A stretch of DNA of 64,000 bases from Nonomuraea endophytica (GCF_014203235.1 NZ_JACHIN010000001.1:186001-250000), one strand, 5' to 3'; shown: positions 52,945 through 63,009, counted from the first letter of the stretch. Numbers and translations: made by a program. Notes: generated by a model from the letters alone, not told the origin.

Positions 52945-53367
52945 ATGCAGCAGCAAGTTCGTGACGCGGGTGTGTCACTGTTCCGCATCGTGGTCGGGCT
53001 GCTGTTCGCCTGTCACGGTGCCGCCAAGCTCTTCGGCGTGCTCGGCGGACCTCGTGGCGGCACTCCACCGGCCTTCTTAGAATGGCCGTCCTGGTGGGCC
53101 GCGGTGATCGAACTCGTCACAGGTGGCCTCGTCCTGCTGGGACTGGCCACCCGGGCGGCGGCGTTCCTCGCCGCGGGTGAGATGGCTTACGCCTATTTCA
53201 CCGTCCACCAGCCCAAGGGGCTGTTTCCCCTCATCAACGGCGGTGAGCTCGCCGCCCTCTTCTGCTGGTCGTTCCTGATCCTCGTTCTCATCGGGAGCGG
53301 CCCGTGGTCGCTGGACACGGTGGTGGCACACCTCCGCCGCCGCATGAAAGTTCCCCAAGGCCCCTAG
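52945..53367 (+). CDS. DoxX-family membrane protein
   Basis: A 140-residue protein with four membrane helices and the DoxX marks SLFRIVVGLLFACHGAAKLFG, AVIELVTGGLVLLGLATRAAAFLAAGEMAYAYF and GELAALFCWSFLILVLIGSGPWSLD. DoxX proteins are thought to take part in respiratory or redox steps, sometimes with a quinone link; no partner is visible here. It starts 5 nt after the LPMO stop. An in-frame ATG at 52912 would overlap the LPMO gene and is less likely. Confidence 0.85.
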   Translation: MQQQVRDAGVSLFRIVVGLLFACHGAAKLFGVLGGPRGGTPPAFLEWPSWWAAVIELVTGGLVLLGLATRAAAFLAAGEMAYAYFTVHQPKGLFPLINGGELAALFCWSFLILVLIGSGPWSLDTVVAHLRRRMKVPQGP

Positions 53368-53380
53368 CGGTCTTTGTGGA

Positions 53381-53417
53381 CGGGCACCCGCTCCGTGCGG
53401 CGGGTGGCGGGTGCCCG
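53381..53417. terminator. Terminator between DoxX and the binding-protein/vWA gene
   Basis: Perfect 11-bp stem CGGGCACCCGC / GCGGGTGCCCG with a 15-nt loop between convergent stops. Confidence 0.8.
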
Positions 53418-53426
53418 CGGCCCCCC

Positions 53427-55154
53427 TCAGGTGGTCTTGCACGTGGGGTGGCACAGGCGGCGCGCCAGCGCGGCCAGGAACACCTCGATGATCTCCCCCG
53501 GCTCCTGCGCGACGTGCAGCGAGCCGTTGGTGGCGGTGGTGATCTCCGACAGACCGGCGCGGTCGACGCCTGAACCGAAGGCGATGATGACGATCTGCAC
53601 GGGCTTGTCGGGGTCCCACTCCTCGCGCAGCCGGTCGAGCAGCTGACGGCGGGTCAGGCCCTTGCCGTCGTCCCGGCCCGAGGTGATGACGAGGAGCGTG
53701 TTGTTCATCTCCTCGCGGAACTCGCCGCCGACCTCGCGAAAGCCGCTCAGGATCGCGTCGTGCAGCGAGCTGTCCAGGTCGGGGTGGACGGTGATGGCCG
53801 AGGTCAGCTCGTCGAGGCGGCCACGCCGTACGACCTGGCCGGACTCCGGCTCGTTGATCGGTCCGAGCCCCACCCGCTCGCGATATCCCTTGGTACGGCC
53901 CAGCGTGTCCGCGAACTCCCACATCCCCATGTGCGTCGAGTCGGGGAAGAGCTGCAGCCCGATCTTCGCCGCGGCCAGCGCGGTGCCGAGCCGGTCGGTC
54001 ATGTGCTTGGAGGTGTCGGCCAGCACCAGGATGTTGGTCGCCGGCGCCAGCCTGCTCCAGGCCTGCAGCGCCGCGTCGATCTCCGTCGGCGAGATGGACG
54101 GCCGGGTGCGCGGCGTCTCCACGGGGATCTGCGGTCCCGGCGAGATAGGCCCGAGCGTGCCGTCACCGGAGCGGAACCCGGCCCGGCGCACGAGGTCCTG
54201 CGCCTCGTCGCCGCGCAGCCAGTCGGCGAAGACCGTGGAGGCCTCGGCCACCTCGGGGTCGGTGGCGGTGACGACGTAGGGGTAGTCGAGGCTGATGGTG
54301 CCCTCGCGCGGATGTAAGGCGACCACCGGGTCGGCGGAGGGCCGCCGGTTGTGCTCGTACACCGACTGCTCGGGGACGATCACCACGGGCCGCTGCCAGA
54401 ACGCCCGGTCGTCCACGGCCGCGAGCATCGAGCGGTAGTCGGGGGCCGAGCCGGCCTGCGCCCAGCGCACGAACGCGGTCAGCGCCCGGTCGGCCGAGGC
54501 GCCGGTGCCGACGACGTCCCTGGCCGCGGCGACGGTGGCGATGCCCGCTCCGGCCAGCGAGGGGTCGGGCACGCGTACCACGTCGGGCTCGTTCTCGTTG
54601 GGGCGCAGCCGCCCGCGTACGGTCGAGGGGAAGACCATGCGCCAGTTCATCTCGGTCCTGCCCACCGCGAAGCGTTCGGCCAGCGACTGGCGGGTGGCGA
54701 AGACCAGCGGCGAGGTCGCCACCGTGCTCTGCCCGGCCGGCAGCGCACTGGCGCCCTGCTTGCGGGCCAGCCGGATCCAGGCGGAGGAGTCGGCGATCCA
54801 GCCGTCGGGCCGCTGGCGCAGCACGCCCGCGCGGTCGCCGATCAGCGTGCGCAGGACGGTCGCGGGCGGCTGCTCGGTCACCTGGACGAGCACGCAGCGC
54901 CCGCCCGTGGCCGTCTTCGTCTCGTTGAAGCGCTCGGCCGCCAGCATCGCCACAGGCGCCACGTCCACCGCCGCCGCCACACTGACCAGAACAGGCTCTC
55001 GTGTCGAGCACAGGGGGCCGCCACCGCCGAAGACGACCACGAAACCGGCGACCAGAACCGCCACGGCCGCCAGCCCCGCCAGCACGCCCCGGCCGAGCGC
55101 CTGCCTCCGCCGCTGCTCAGGCGCCGGAGCGGCGCGGTGTCGAGCCAACCGCAC
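53427..55154 (-). CDS. Membrane-anchored substrate-binding / von Willebrand A fusion protein
   Basis: 575 residues: a basic cytoplasmic N terminus, one membrane helix (about 20-43, VLAGLAAVAVLVAGFVVVF), a periplasmic-binding-protein-like domain (about 55-330; TSPLVFATRQSLAERF and YPYVVTATDPEVAEASTVFADWLRGDEAQDLVRRAGFRS), and a C-terminal vWA domain (about 370-570; ILVLADTSKHM, EEMNNTLLVITSGRDDGKGLT, VQIVIIAFGSGVD). The metal site DxSxS is altered to DTSKHM. Similar fusions in actinomycetes are unassigned; extracellular adhesion or ligand sensing is possible. The start is GTG 55154. It is between fbiB and fbiC but is not an F420 gene. Confidence 0.75.
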   Translation of the reverse strand: MRLARHRAAPAPEQRRRQALGRGVLAGLAAVAVLVAGFVVVFGGGGPLCSTREPVLVSVAAAVDVAPVAMLAAERFNETKTATGGRCVLVQVTEQPPATVLRTLIGDRAGVLRQRPDGWIADSSAWIRLARKQGASALPAGQSTVATSPLVFATRQSLAERFAVGRTEMNWRMVFPSTVRGRLRPNENEPDVVRVPDPSLAGAGIATVAAARDVVGTGASADRALTAFVRWAQAGSAPDYRSMLAAVDDRAFWQRPVVIVPEQSVYEHNRRPSADPVVALHPREGTISLDYPYVVTATDPEVAEASTVFADWLRGDEAQDLVRRAGFRSGDGTLGPISPGPQIPVETPRTRPSISPTEIDAALQAWSRLAPATNILVLADTSKHMTDRLGTALAAAKIGLQLFPDSTHMGMWEFADTLGRTKGYRERVGLGPINEPESGQVVRRGRLDELTSAITVHPDLDSSLHDAILSGFREVGGEFREEMNNTLLVITSGRDDGKGLTRRQLLDRLREEWDPDKPVQIVIIAFGSGVDRAGLSEITTATNGSLHVAQEPGEIIEVFLAALARRLCHPTCKTT

Positions 55155-55235
55155 GGTGCTACCTCTCCATTCGGGAGTGACGATTCTCCCAGCGCCGCCC
55201 GGGGGCGGCGCAAGGTCAGGTAGAACTTGTTATAA

Positions 55236-57782
55236 CTAAACGATCCTGAGGACGCTACGGCAGACGCCGTCGCTCTTGGCCGAAGCGGCCAGCCTTTCCG
55301 CGTCCGGCCGGCCGTACTCGGTGGTGCGCTGGTGGAAGGGACGGCCGGTCGGCGCGACCATCTCGCCGATCTCCGTGATCGTCTTGTAGGAGCCGTTCTC
55401 GGAACCGGCCATGCGGCTGATCGTCTCCTCCATCAGCGTGCCGCCCAGGTCGTTGACGCCGCCCTGGAGCACCTGCCGGCACAGGTCGTCCTGGAGCTTC
55501 ACCCACGAGCACTGGATGTTCTTGATCGAGCCGTGCAGGAGGATCCTGGCCAGCGCGTGCACGGCCCGGTTCTCCTGCGCGGTCGGGCCGGGCCGGGCGA
55601 TGCCGGCCAGGTAGATCGGGGCGCTGTGGTGCACGAACGGCAGCAGCACGAACTCCGAGAAGCCGCCGGTCTCCTGCTGCAGGCTCCTGATCAGCTTGAT
55701 GTGCTTGACCCAGTGCAGGTGGTTGTCGACGTGGCCGTACATCATCGTGGAGGTCGTCGGCAGGCCGACCTTGTGCGCGGTGGTGATCACCTCGACCCAC
55801 TCCCTGGTCGGCAGCTTGCCCTTGGTCAGGACCCAGCGCACGTCGTCGTCCAGGATCTCCGCCGCGGTGCCGGGCAGCGAGTCGACCCCGGCCTCCTTCG
55901 CCGCGTGCAGCCAGTCCTCGATCGACAGGTTGGTACGGCTGGCCCCGTTGACCACCTCCATCGGTGAGAACGCGTGCACGTGCATGTCCGGAGTACGCGC
56001 CTTGACCGCCTTGGCGATGTCGAAGTAGGCGGTGCCCGGCAGGTCGGGGTGAATGCCGCCCTGCATGCAGACCTCGGTCGCGCCCGCCTGCCACGCCTCG
56101 GCGGCCCGGTCGGCGACCTGGTCGAGGCTGAGCGTGTAGGCGTCGGCGTCGGTACGCCGCTGCGCGAAGGCGCAGAAACGGCAGCCGGTGTAGCAGACGT
56201 TGGTGAAGTTGATGTTCCGGTTGACGACGAAGGTCACGTCGTCGCCCGCGGCCTCACGGCGCAGGTCGTCGGCGATGCGGGCCAGTTCGTCGAGGGCCTC
56301 GCCGTCGGCGCCGAGCAGCGCCACCGCCTCGGCGTCGCTCAGGCCCGCCGGGTCGGAGGCGGCGCGGCGCAGCGCCTGGCTCAGGTCGCCCAGGATCGCC
56401 GCGGGCGCCGCGGCGGGCAGCCGCTCGCGCAGCGCGTCCCAGTCGCCGTAGACGTGGTCGAAGTCGTCGCGGCGGTCGTTGGTGCGGCCCTCGGTGTCCA
56501 CGGCGGTGTGCAGGTCCACCCGGCCCGAGGCGGAGAAGCCGCCGTCCGGCTCCTGCCAGGGGATGCCCGTCAGCACCGCGTCCTCCCTGGCCAGGCCGGT
56601 CTCCGGGTCGGCCAGCGCCCTGATGTGCGCCATCACGCGGGGATCGGTCCAGGGCTCGCCGGCCAGCACGTACTCCGGGTAGAGGGTCAGGCGCTCGCGC
56701 ATGCCGTACCCGGTGGCCTCGGTGCGGGCGGCCAGGTCGTCGATCTGCGGCCACGGCTGCTCGGGGCTGACGTGGTCGGGGGTGAGCGGCGAGACGCCGC
56801 CCCAGTCGTCGATGCCCGCCCTGACCATCAGCTCGAACTCGCCGCCGATGAGGTTCGGCGGCGCCTGGATGCGCATCCTCGGGCCCAGCACCAGCCGCGC
56901 GACCGCGATGGTGGCGGCCAGTTCGCGCAGGTCGGCGTCGGGCATGCCGCGCATCGCCGTGTCCGGCTTGGCGCGGAAGTTCTGGACGATGACCTCCTGG
57001 ATGCCGCCGTACTCGCGGGCGACCTTCCTGATCGCGAAGATCGACTCGGCCCGGTCCTGGACGGTCTCGCCGATGCCGATCAGCACGCCGGTCGTGAACG
57101 GCACGTTCGTGCGGCCGGCGTCCTCCAGGACCCGCAGCCGCACCGCGGGGTCCTTGTCCGGCGAGCCGTAATGGGCCTCACCCTTCTCGGTGAACAACCG
57201 CGTGGAGGTGGTCTCCAGCATCATCCCCATCGACCCGGCGACCGGCTTCAGCCGCTGGAAGTCGCGCCAGGTGAGCGCGCCCGGGTTCAGATGCGGCAGC
57301 AGGCCGGTCTCTTCCAGCACCCGGATCGCCATCGCGCGGACGTAGGAGATCGTGTCGTCGTAGCCGTGCGCGTCCAGCCACTCGCGCGCCTGGTGCCAGC
57401 GGTCCTCCGGCCGGTCGCCGAGCGTGAACAACGCCTCCTTGCACCCCAGCGCGGCGCCCTGCCGGGCGATCTCCAGCACCTCGTCGGGGCTGAGGAACGG
57501 CGCGGGCAGCTTGTGCGGGGCCGTCGCGAACGTGCAATAGCCGCAGCGGTCGCGGCACAACCGGGTCAGCGGGATGAACACGTTCTTGCTGTACGTGATC
57601 ACCCCGTCCCGCCCGGCGTTGCGCAGCCCGGCGTCACGCACACGTCCGGCGTGTTCGAGCAAAGTGTCGAGGTGCCCGTCTCGGGCGTGCAGCAGAACGG
57701 TCGCCTCGGTGACGTCGAGCGCCTTGCCATCGCGGGCGCGGGCGAGCGCCCTGCGCAGAGCGGAATCACTGACCACAGTCAT
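55236..57782 (-). CDS. fbiC: Bifunctional FO synthase FbiC (CofG/CofH)
   Basis: 848 residues with two radical-SAM halves fused: CofG-like (about 1-400) with cluster motif [10 protein letters not shown], and CofH-like (about 500-848) with [10 protein letters not shown]. They build the deazaflavin FO from tyrosine and the riboflavin precursor. Other marks: [89 protein letters not shown] 57782 is where the family starts; an upstream frame to 57905 is Arg-rich. No ribosome site; TATCGT lies 6 nt before the ATG. Confidence 0.95.
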   Translation of the reverse strand: MTVVSDSALRRALARARDGKALDVTEATVLLHARDGHLDTLLEHAGRVRDAGLRNAGRDGVITYSKNVFIPLTRLCRDRCGYCTFATAPHKLPAPFLSPDEVLEIARQGAALGCKEALFTLGDRPEDRWHQAREWLDAHGYDDTISYVRAMAIRVLEETGLLPHLNPGALTWRDFQRLKPVAGSMGMMLETTSTRLFTEKGEAHYGSPDKDPAVRLRVLEDAGRTNVPFTTGVLIGIGETVQDRAESIFAIRKVAREYGGIQEVIVQNFRAKPDTAMRGMPDADLRELAATIAVARLVLGPRMRIQAPPNLIGGEFELMVRAGIDDWGGVSPLTPDHVSPEQPWPQIDDLAARTEATGYGMRERLTLYPEYVLAGEPWTDPRVMAHIRALADPETGLAREDAVLTGIPWQEPDGGFSASGRVDLHTAVDTEGRTNDRRDDFDHVYGDWDALRERLPAAAPAAILGDLSQALRRAASDPAGLSDAEAVALLGADGEALDELARIADDLRREAAGDDVTFVVNRNINFTNVCYTGCRFCAFAQRRTDADAYTLSLDQVADRAAEAWQAGATEVCMQGGIHPDLPGTAYFDIAKAVKARTPDMHVHAFSPMEVVNGASRTNLSIEDWLHAAKEAGVDSLPGTAAEILDDDVRWVLTKGKLPTREWVEVITTAHKVGLPTTSTMMYGHVDNHLHWVKHIKLIRSLQQETGGFSEFVLLPFVHHSAPIYLAGIARPGPTAQENRAVHALARILLHGSIKNIQCSWVKLQDDLCRQVLQGGVNDLGGTLMEETISRMAGSENGSYKTITEIGEMVAPTGRPFHQRTTEYGRPDAERLAASAKSDGVCRSVLRIV

Positions 57783-57788
57783 AGCGGC

Positions 57789-57794
57789 ACGATA
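57789..57794 (-). promoter_or_regulatory. -10-like box of fbiC, leaderless start likely
   Basis: TATCGT on the minus strand, 6 nt before the ATG at 57782; no ribosome site. Confidence 0.4.
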
Positions 57795-57919
57795 CGACCC
57801 TCTGAGTCTCTGTAGCGCACCCAGCCCTCGGTATGACGCCCACTCCTCCCTACGACCTACTCCTCCAACCCTCCTCAAGTCCCTTTCCCTGACCGGGTTC
57901 CGCAACTGATGATCAAGTC

Positions 57920-59446
57920 ATGCGAAGATTCGCCGCCCTGTTAACAGGGCTGTTGGTTCCCCTGTCCCTGCTGGCGCCCACGGCCTCGGCCGCGACGCCC
58001 GCCAAGCCGTCCGTCGCGTGGGCTCCGTGTCCCGAGGATCCGGCCGTCGAGTGCGGCACGCTGGCCGTACCCGTGGATTGGAACAACCCAGCGAGCGGCA
58101 CCTTCAACGTCGGCGTGGCGCGGCGCAAGGCCACCGACCCGTCCGCCAGGATCGGCGCGTTCGTGCTGGGCGCGGGTGGGCCCGGCGGGTCCGGGGTGGA
58201 AGAGGTGCTCTTCGCCCCGCAGTACCTCAGCCCCGAGCTCCTGCGCCGCTTCGACGTCGTCGGGCTCGACCCGCGCGGCACCAACCGCAGCAACCCGGTG
58301 CTCTGCTCCACCGCGGTGCTGGCCGAGTCGCCCCACCCGCTGATGCGGAACCAGGCCGACTTCGACGAGCGGCTGGCCTACAACGAGCGGCTGCGCGCCG
58401 ACTGCCGGGCCCGCACCGGCCCGGTCTTCGACCACGTCGACTCGCTCAGCACCGCCAAGGACCTCGACGCCTTCCGCGCCGCGCTCGGCGAGCGTCAGAT
58501 CACCTACTGGGGCGGTTCCTACGGCACCCTGCTCGGCCAGCTCTACGCCGAGAACTTCCCCCAGCGTGTACGCGCGCTGACGCTCGACAGCACCATGGAC
58601 CACAGCCTCGGCACCCGCGGCTTCATGGACACCGAGACGTGGGGGGCGCAGGACGCGTTCAACGAGTTCGCCGCCTGGTGCAAGCGTGAGACCTCCTGCC
58701 TGCAGCACGGCAAGGACCTGCGGGCGATCTGGAAGGACCTCCTGGCCCGCGCCGACCGCGGCGAGATTCACGCCCCCGGACAGCCCGGCGTGAAGCTCAC
58801 CGCCTTCGACATCATCGGCTTCGCGGTCGGCAACTTCTACGACCCGCGCGGCTGGCCGCAGCTCTCCCAGGGCATCGACGAGCTGCTCAGCACCGGAACG
58901 CTGAGCACGGGCACCCTGACCCCGGCCCTCGACCGTGCACAGGAGGTCCAGCCGAACCCGTTCCAGATCTTCTGCCAGGACTTCCGCCTGCCCGTGCGCG
59001 ACTTCCGCGAGTGGAACTCACACGTCCGCCGCCAGAGCAAGATCGCGCCCGACATGCGCTACAGCAGCCTGGCGATCTTCCCGGTCGTCTCCTGCCTCGG
59101 CCAGCCCGCCCCGATCCCCAACCCGCAGCACGAGCTGAAGGTCCGCACCAAGACCCCGCTGCTGGTGGCCAACTCGCTGCACGACCCGGCCACGGTCTAC
59201 CCGTGGGCGCTCGGCACCGCGCGGCAGCTCGGCCGCTCGGGCCGGCTGCTCACCTACGAAGGCTGGGGCCACATCGTCTACGGCCGCGGCGCCTGCGCGA
59301 CCGGGACGATCGACGCGTACCTGCTCACCCAGCGCCTGCCCGCGCCCGGCGCCCGCTGCCCCGCGGTCCCGCCGTCCGAGGTCAGGTCTCTGCGGCAGTT
59401 CACGCCGCCGAAGCCCGGCACCCCAGGATGGGGCTTCCCCTCCTGA
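57920..59446 (+). CDS. Secreted alpha/beta hydrolase, tripeptidyl aminopeptidase-like
   Basis: 508 residues with a signal peptide (LLTGLLVPLSLLAPTASA, cleavage near 25). Alpha/beta-hydrolase marks of the SlpD/tripeptidyl-aminopeptidase group: GAGGPGGSGVE (oxyanion), DVVGLDPRGTNRSNPV, nucleophile serine in YWGGSYGTLLGQLYAENFP, Asp in SLHDPATVYPWA, and His in YEGWGHIVYGR. The C-terminal TAP-like domain is present. It probably trims short peptides from secreted proteins. Starts behind a GATGAT box 6 nt upstream, without a clear ribosome site. Confidence 0.88.
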   Translation: MRRFAALLTGLLVPLSLLAPTASAATPAKPSVAWAPCPEDPAVECGTLAVPVDWNNPASGTFNVGVARRKATDPSARIGAFVLGAGGPGGSGVEEVLFAPQYLSPELLRRFDVVGLDPRGTNRSNPVLCSTAVLAESPHPLMRNQADFDERLAYNERLRADCRARTGPVFDHVDSLSTAKDLDAFRAALGERQITYWGGSYGTLLGQLYAENFPQRVRALTLDSTMDHSLGTRGFMDTETWGAQDAFNEFAAWCKRETSCLQHGKDLRAIWKDLLARADRGEIHAPGQPGVKLTAFDIIGFAVGNFYDPRGWPQLSQGIDELLSTGTLSTGTLTPALDRAQEVQPNPFQIFCQDFRLPVRDFREWNSHVRRQSKIAPDMRYSSLAIFPVVSCLGQPAPIPNPQHELKVRTKTPLLVANSLHDPATVYPWALGTARQLGRSGRLLTYEGWGHIVYGRGACATGTIDAYLLTQRLPAPGARCPAVPPSEVRSLRQFTPPKPGTPGWGFPS

Positions 59447-59506
59447 TCCGGTACGGCTGACGCCGTCCCCTGGCCCGCGCGGTCGTCCAGGCCGCGCGGG
59501 TACGGG

Positions 59507-59512
59507 CACACT
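59507..59512 (+). promoter_or_regulatory. -10-like box of the HhH-GPD gene, leaderless start likely
   Basis: CACACT lies 6 nt before the GTG at 59519. A GGAGG between them is too close (1 nt) to act as a normal ribosome site. Confidence 0.4.
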
Positions 59513-59518
59513 GGAGGC

Positions 59519-60415
59519 GTGAAAGAGCGAGCGTGGACGCCCGACGAGCCCGTTGACGTGGGCCTCGTCGTGGGCCCGCACCGGCACGGCGGCGGCGACC
59601 CCACCTGGCGGCAGGGGCGCGACGGCGCGATCTGGCGCACGTCCCGCACGCCCGCCGGCCCCGGCACCCTGCGCGTCTCCCTCAAGTCCTCGACCGTGTA
59701 CGGCCACGCGTGGGGCCCCGGTGCGGACTGGCTCCTGGAGACGTTGCCCGGGTTGATGGGGGGCGACGACGACATTTCCGGATTTACCGTGAAACATGCG
59801 GTTTTGGAGGACGTTTTCCGGAAGCATCGGGGCCTGCGGATCGGGCGTACCGGCCGCGTCATGGAAGCCCTCGTGCCCGCCGTCCTGGAGCAGAAGGTCG
59901 TCGGCCGCGAGGCGTGGCGGGCCTGGCGCTGGCTGCTCAACCGCTACGGCGAACCCGCCCCCGGCCCTGCTCCCGAAGGCATGCGCGTAGTGCCGGAACC
60001 CGGAGTCTGGCGCGAAATCCCCATCTGGGCCTGGCACCGGTCGGGTGCGGAAGCCGTACGAGCCAAGACCATCGCCACAGCGGCCTGGCACGTGGAAAAA
60101 CTAGAGTCCGCATCGACCAGCGCGGAAGCCGACCGCCTCCTGCGCGCTCTCCCCGGCATAGGCGTGTGGACCTCCGCCGAGGTCCGCCAACGCGCCTTCG
60201 GCGACCCGGACGCCGTCAGCGTCGGCGACTACCACCTGGCCAAAATCGTCGGCTACGCCCTGACCGGCGAAAAGGCGGACGACCCCGGCATGATGCGCCT
60301 CCTGGAGCCCTACACCGGCCACCGCCACCGCGCCACCGTCCTGATCGGCCTCACCGGCCTCCGCCCCCCGCCCCGCGGTCCCCGCATGCCCATCCGCGAC
60401 TACCGCACCTTCTAA
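59519..60415 (+). CDS. HhH-GPD DNA glycosylase, AlkA-like
   Basis: 298 residues of the helix-hairpin-helix GPD superfamily (3-methyladenine glycosylase 2 type). The hairpin and catalytic loop are in LLRALPGIGVWTSAEVRQRAFGDPDAVSVGDYHLAKIVGYAL, with the catalytic Asp in VSVGDYHL (GD). The N terminus has no AdaA/methyltransferase part. Substrate, probably alkylated bases, is by family only. It is the second predicted base-excision enzyme of the window, with the YcaQ-type protein at 11281. Confidence 0.85.
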   Translation: MKERAWTPDEPVDVGLVVGPHRHGGGDPTWRQGRDGAIWRTSRTPAGPGTLRVSLKSSTVYGHAWGPGADWLLETLPGLMGGDDDISGFTVKHAVLEDVFRKHRGLRIGRTGRVMEALVPAVLEQKVVGREAWRAWRWLLNRYGEPAPGPAPEGMRVVPEPGVWREIPIWAWHRSGAEAVRAKTIATAAWHVEKLESASTSAEADRLLRALPGIGVWTSAEVRQRAFGDPDAVSVGDYHLAKIVGYALTGEKADDPGMMRLLEPYTGHRHRATVLIGLTGLRPPPRGPRMPIRDYRTF

Positions 60416-60541
60416 CCCCACCCACGCCAAGACCCCCGGCACCGGCCCTCCGGGCTCCCTTCCCGGCGAGCCCTCTGCCACGAAACCGCCGGCGTGACCC
60501 TCTGGTTCCCGGTCCACCGCTTCCCGGCGGGGCGCTCCGCC

Positions 60542-60609
60542 GGGTGTCCAGGCGCCTGTGTCCGGGCGCCGGGTGTCCGGGCGCCGGGTGTCCGGGCGCC
60601 GCGTGTCCG
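60542..60609. repeat. 15-nt tandem repeat in the glycosylase-nucleotidyltransferase gap
   Basis: Units of GGGTGTCCGGGCGCC at 60542, 60571 and 60586, with a 14-nt variant at 60557 and a partial unit at 60601. The 270-nt gap 60416-60685 otherwise shows no gene. Confidence 0.85.
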
Positions 60610-60685
60610 TCCCATCGGAGGGACCCTGCGCACGCGACAACCCACGCCCCCGGTGTTCAGGGAGCGCGGGTCTGGGGTGGGTGGG

Positions 60686-61777
60686 TTAGACGTCGCTGGA
60701 GTAGCGGACCGCGCAGTCCGGGAGGTGGACGTCGGGCCATACCCGGATGCCGGCCTGCAGTTCGTTGCCCGCTCCCACCACGGCCCGGTCGCCGATCAGC
60801 GCGTCACATACCACCGCACCAGCGGCGATCCGCGCCCCAGCGCCCACCACCGAGTCGGTCACCGTGGCACCGGCGCCCACCACACAGCCGTCCAGCAGGA
60901 TGCTGCCCGTCACCGTGGCCCCCGCCTCGACCTGGGCACCGGCGCCCACGACGGTGCCGCCCACCACCTTGGCCTCCGGAGACAGAAGGGCGCCGGGCAA
61001 CGCCAGGTGCTCGCCGGTCGGGCCGGGTAGCGCGGGCGAGGCCAGCTTGCCGAGGACGAGGTCGCGGGAGCCCTGGACGAGCGCCGCCGGTGTGCCGACG
61101 TCCAGCCAGTACGTGCGGTCGGCGTAACCGAGCACGAGTTCGCCGGACTCGATGAGCCCGGGGAAGGTCTGCCGTTCGACGGACACGACCTCTCCGGCCG
61201 GGATGGAGTCGATCACCGACCGGGTGAAGACGTAGCAGCCCGCGTTGATGCGGTTGGTGACGGGGTTGGGGGTCTTCTCCAGGAACGCGGTGACCCGGCC
61301 CGTGGAGTCGGTGGGCACGCAGCCGAACCGGGTGGGGTCGTCGACCTCGGTGAGATGGAGGGTGACGGCGGCCTGCCGGTCGACGTGGTCGCGGATCTGG
61401 TCGCCGATGTCGTGGCCGGACAGGATGTCGCCGTTGAGCACGAGCACGGGCGCGTCGGAGGAGACGGTCAGGGCCTGCGCGGCGTTGCGGATGGCGCCGC
61501 CGGTGCCGAGGGGCGTCTCCTCGGTCATGTACTCCAGCGTGAGCCCGAAGTCGGCGCCGTCGCCGAAGACCGGCTCGAACATCGACGCCTTGTAGGAGGT
61601 GGCGAACACGATGCGGCGTACCCCGAACGAGCGGGCGCGCGCGAGCTGGTGCGCCAGGAACGGCACACCGGCGGTTGGCAGCAGCGGTTTGGGCGTGCCC
61701 AGTGTCAGCGGGCGCAGGCGTGTGCCCTGGCCACCGACCAGGAGGATCGCCTCGAGGTCTGGCAAAGAGCTCTCCAT
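60686..61777 (-). CDS. Sugar-nucleotide pyrophosphorylase, mannose-1-phosphate guanylyltransferase-like
   Basis: 363 residues. The nucleotidyltransferase domain (about 1-235) has LLVGGQGTRLRPLTLGTPKPLLPTAGVPFL, the metal Asp in LVLNGDILSG, and a GTGGAIRNAA loop; the last 120 residues are a left-handed beta-helix of hexapeptide repeats (AKVVGGTVVGAGAQVEAGATV). Probably makes GDP-mannose from mannose-1-phosphate, which fits manB and the isomerase elsewhere in the window; glucose or other sugars are possible. A GTG just before the ATG could also start it. It follows the GT4 gene by 20 nt. Confidence 0.85.
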   Translation of the reverse strand: MESSLPDLEAILLVGGQGTRLRPLTLGTPKPLLPTAGVPFLAHQLARARSFGVRRIVFATSYKASMFEPVFGDGADFGLTLEYMTEETPLGTGGAIRNAAQALTVSSDAPVLVLNGDILSGHDIGDQIRDHVDRQAAVTLHLTEVDDPTRFGCVPTDSTGRVTAFLEKTPNPVTNRINAGCYVFTRSVIDSIPAGEVVSVERQTFPGLIESGELVLGYADRTYWLDVGTPAALVQGSRDLVLGKLASPALPGPTGEHLALPGALLSPEAKVVGGTVVGAGAQVEAGATVTGSILLDGCVVGAGATVTDSVVGAGARIAAGAVVCDALIGDRAVVGAGNELQAGIRVWPDVHLPDCAVRYSSDV

Positions 61778-61797
61778 CACTCCGCGAGGTTATCCAA

Positions 61798-62916
61798 CTA
61801 TTCGACCGCCCGTTGATAGGAGCTGAGATGTGCCTCGGCCGAGGCGTCCCAGGTGAACTCCCGGGCCCGCGCCAGTCCGGCCCGGTGGAGCTGCGCCCTT
61901 CGTTCGGAGGAGGCGAGGAGCTGGCCGAGCGCCGTGGCGATGCTGTCGGCGTCCGGCTCGCTGTACGCCACCGCGTCCCCGCCCACTTCGGGCAGCGAGG
62001 TGCGGTGGGTGGTGAGCACGGGAGTGCCGCAGGCCATGGCTTCCAGCACCGGGAGCCCGAACCCCTCGCCCTTCGACGGGAAGGCCACGACCAGCGCGCC
62101 GCCGAGGAACCCGCGCAGGTCGGGGCTGCGCAGATAGCCGGGGCGGATGACCCTGACCGTGGCCTCGACCTCCCGGCAGGCGGCGTCGACGTCGTCCTCG
62201 TGCACGCCGCCGCCGATCACCAGCGCGGGCGGGTCGGGCAGGCTCTTGACCGCCATGGCGAAGCCGCGGATGAGGTTGGGAACGTTCTTACGTGGTTCCA
62301 GCGCGCCGAGGAAGGCGACGTAGCGCTGGTCGTGCAGTCCGCACCGCTCGGCCGCGCGCCGGGTCTCCTCCTCGGTCGGCGGGTGGAACATCTCCTGGTC
62401 GACGCCGTGGTAGGCGACGTCGATGCGGGTGGGGTCGGCGGCCAGGACGCGGACGAGTTCGTCGCGGGTGGCCTTTGACGGCACGATGACCCGCCGGGCG
62501 TGTCGCACCGCGGTGCGGGTGGCCGAGCGGAAGAAGGATGCCTTGACCGTGTCGTGCTGGTCGGGCTCGGTGAACCAGGTGACGTCGTGGACGGTCACCA
62601 CGGTCGGCAGGCCGGAGCGCAGCGGGATGGAGTAATAGGGCGCGTGGATCACGTCGGCGCCGGTCTGCCGGGCGAGCAGTGGTACCCCGGTCTGCTCCCA
62701 GGCGAGCCTGGTGGCCCGGTTGGTGATGGCGACGGGTCCTGGCAGGATCCGCGCGGATGGCGCCAGCCTGCCGTAACGCTCCGCGTCGGAGCGCTGGCAG
62801 ACCACCACCAGGTCGGCCCCGGCCCGGTGAAGGGCGCCGATGAGGCCGTCTACATATCGGATCAACGCACCGCGGTCAGCGGGGACCGCGGCGGCGTCGA
62901 CAAGTACACGAGGCAT
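61798..62916 (-). CDS. Glycosyltransferase family 4
   Basis: 372 residues, GT-B fold. The N-terminal half has DAAAVPADRGALIRYVDGLIGAL, VIHAPYYSIPLRSGLPTVVTVHDVTWF and RVIVPSKATRDEL; the C-terminal nucleotide-binding half has LGALEPRKNVPNLIRGFA, VIRPGYL, and the EGFGLPVLEAMACGTPVLTT motif with Glu catalytic pair. Acceptor unknown; mannosyl transfer to a lipid or wall glycan would fit the neighbours. The start is ATG 62916 behind AGGGGAGAAG. Upstream of the nucleotidyltransferase gene, same strand. Confidence 0.9.
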   Translation of the reverse strand: MPRVLVDAAAVPADRGALIRYVDGLIGALHRAGADLVVVCQRSDAERYGRLAPSARILPGPVAITNRATRLAWEQTGVPLLARQTGADVIHAPYYSIPLRSGLPTVVTVHDVTWFTEPDQHDTVKASFFRSATRTAVRHARRVIVPSKATRDELVRVLAADPTRIDVAYHGVDQEMFHPPTEEETRRAAERCGLHDQRYVAFLGALEPRKNVPNLIRGFAMAVKSLPDPPALVIGGGVHEDDVDAACREVEATVRVIRPGYLRSPDLRGFLGGALVVAFPSKGEGFGLPVLEAMACGTPVLTTHRTSLPEVGGDAVAYSEPDADSIATALGQLLASSERRAQLHRAGLARAREFTWDASAEAHLSSYQRAVE

Positions 62917-63009
62917 ACGAAGATCTTCTCCCCTCAAGATCAACGTGGGACCGGTTGTCCCCCTCTCTTGTTCAGCCTAAGACCAGCGTCCCCAAAAGCG
63001 TGGTCCAAA

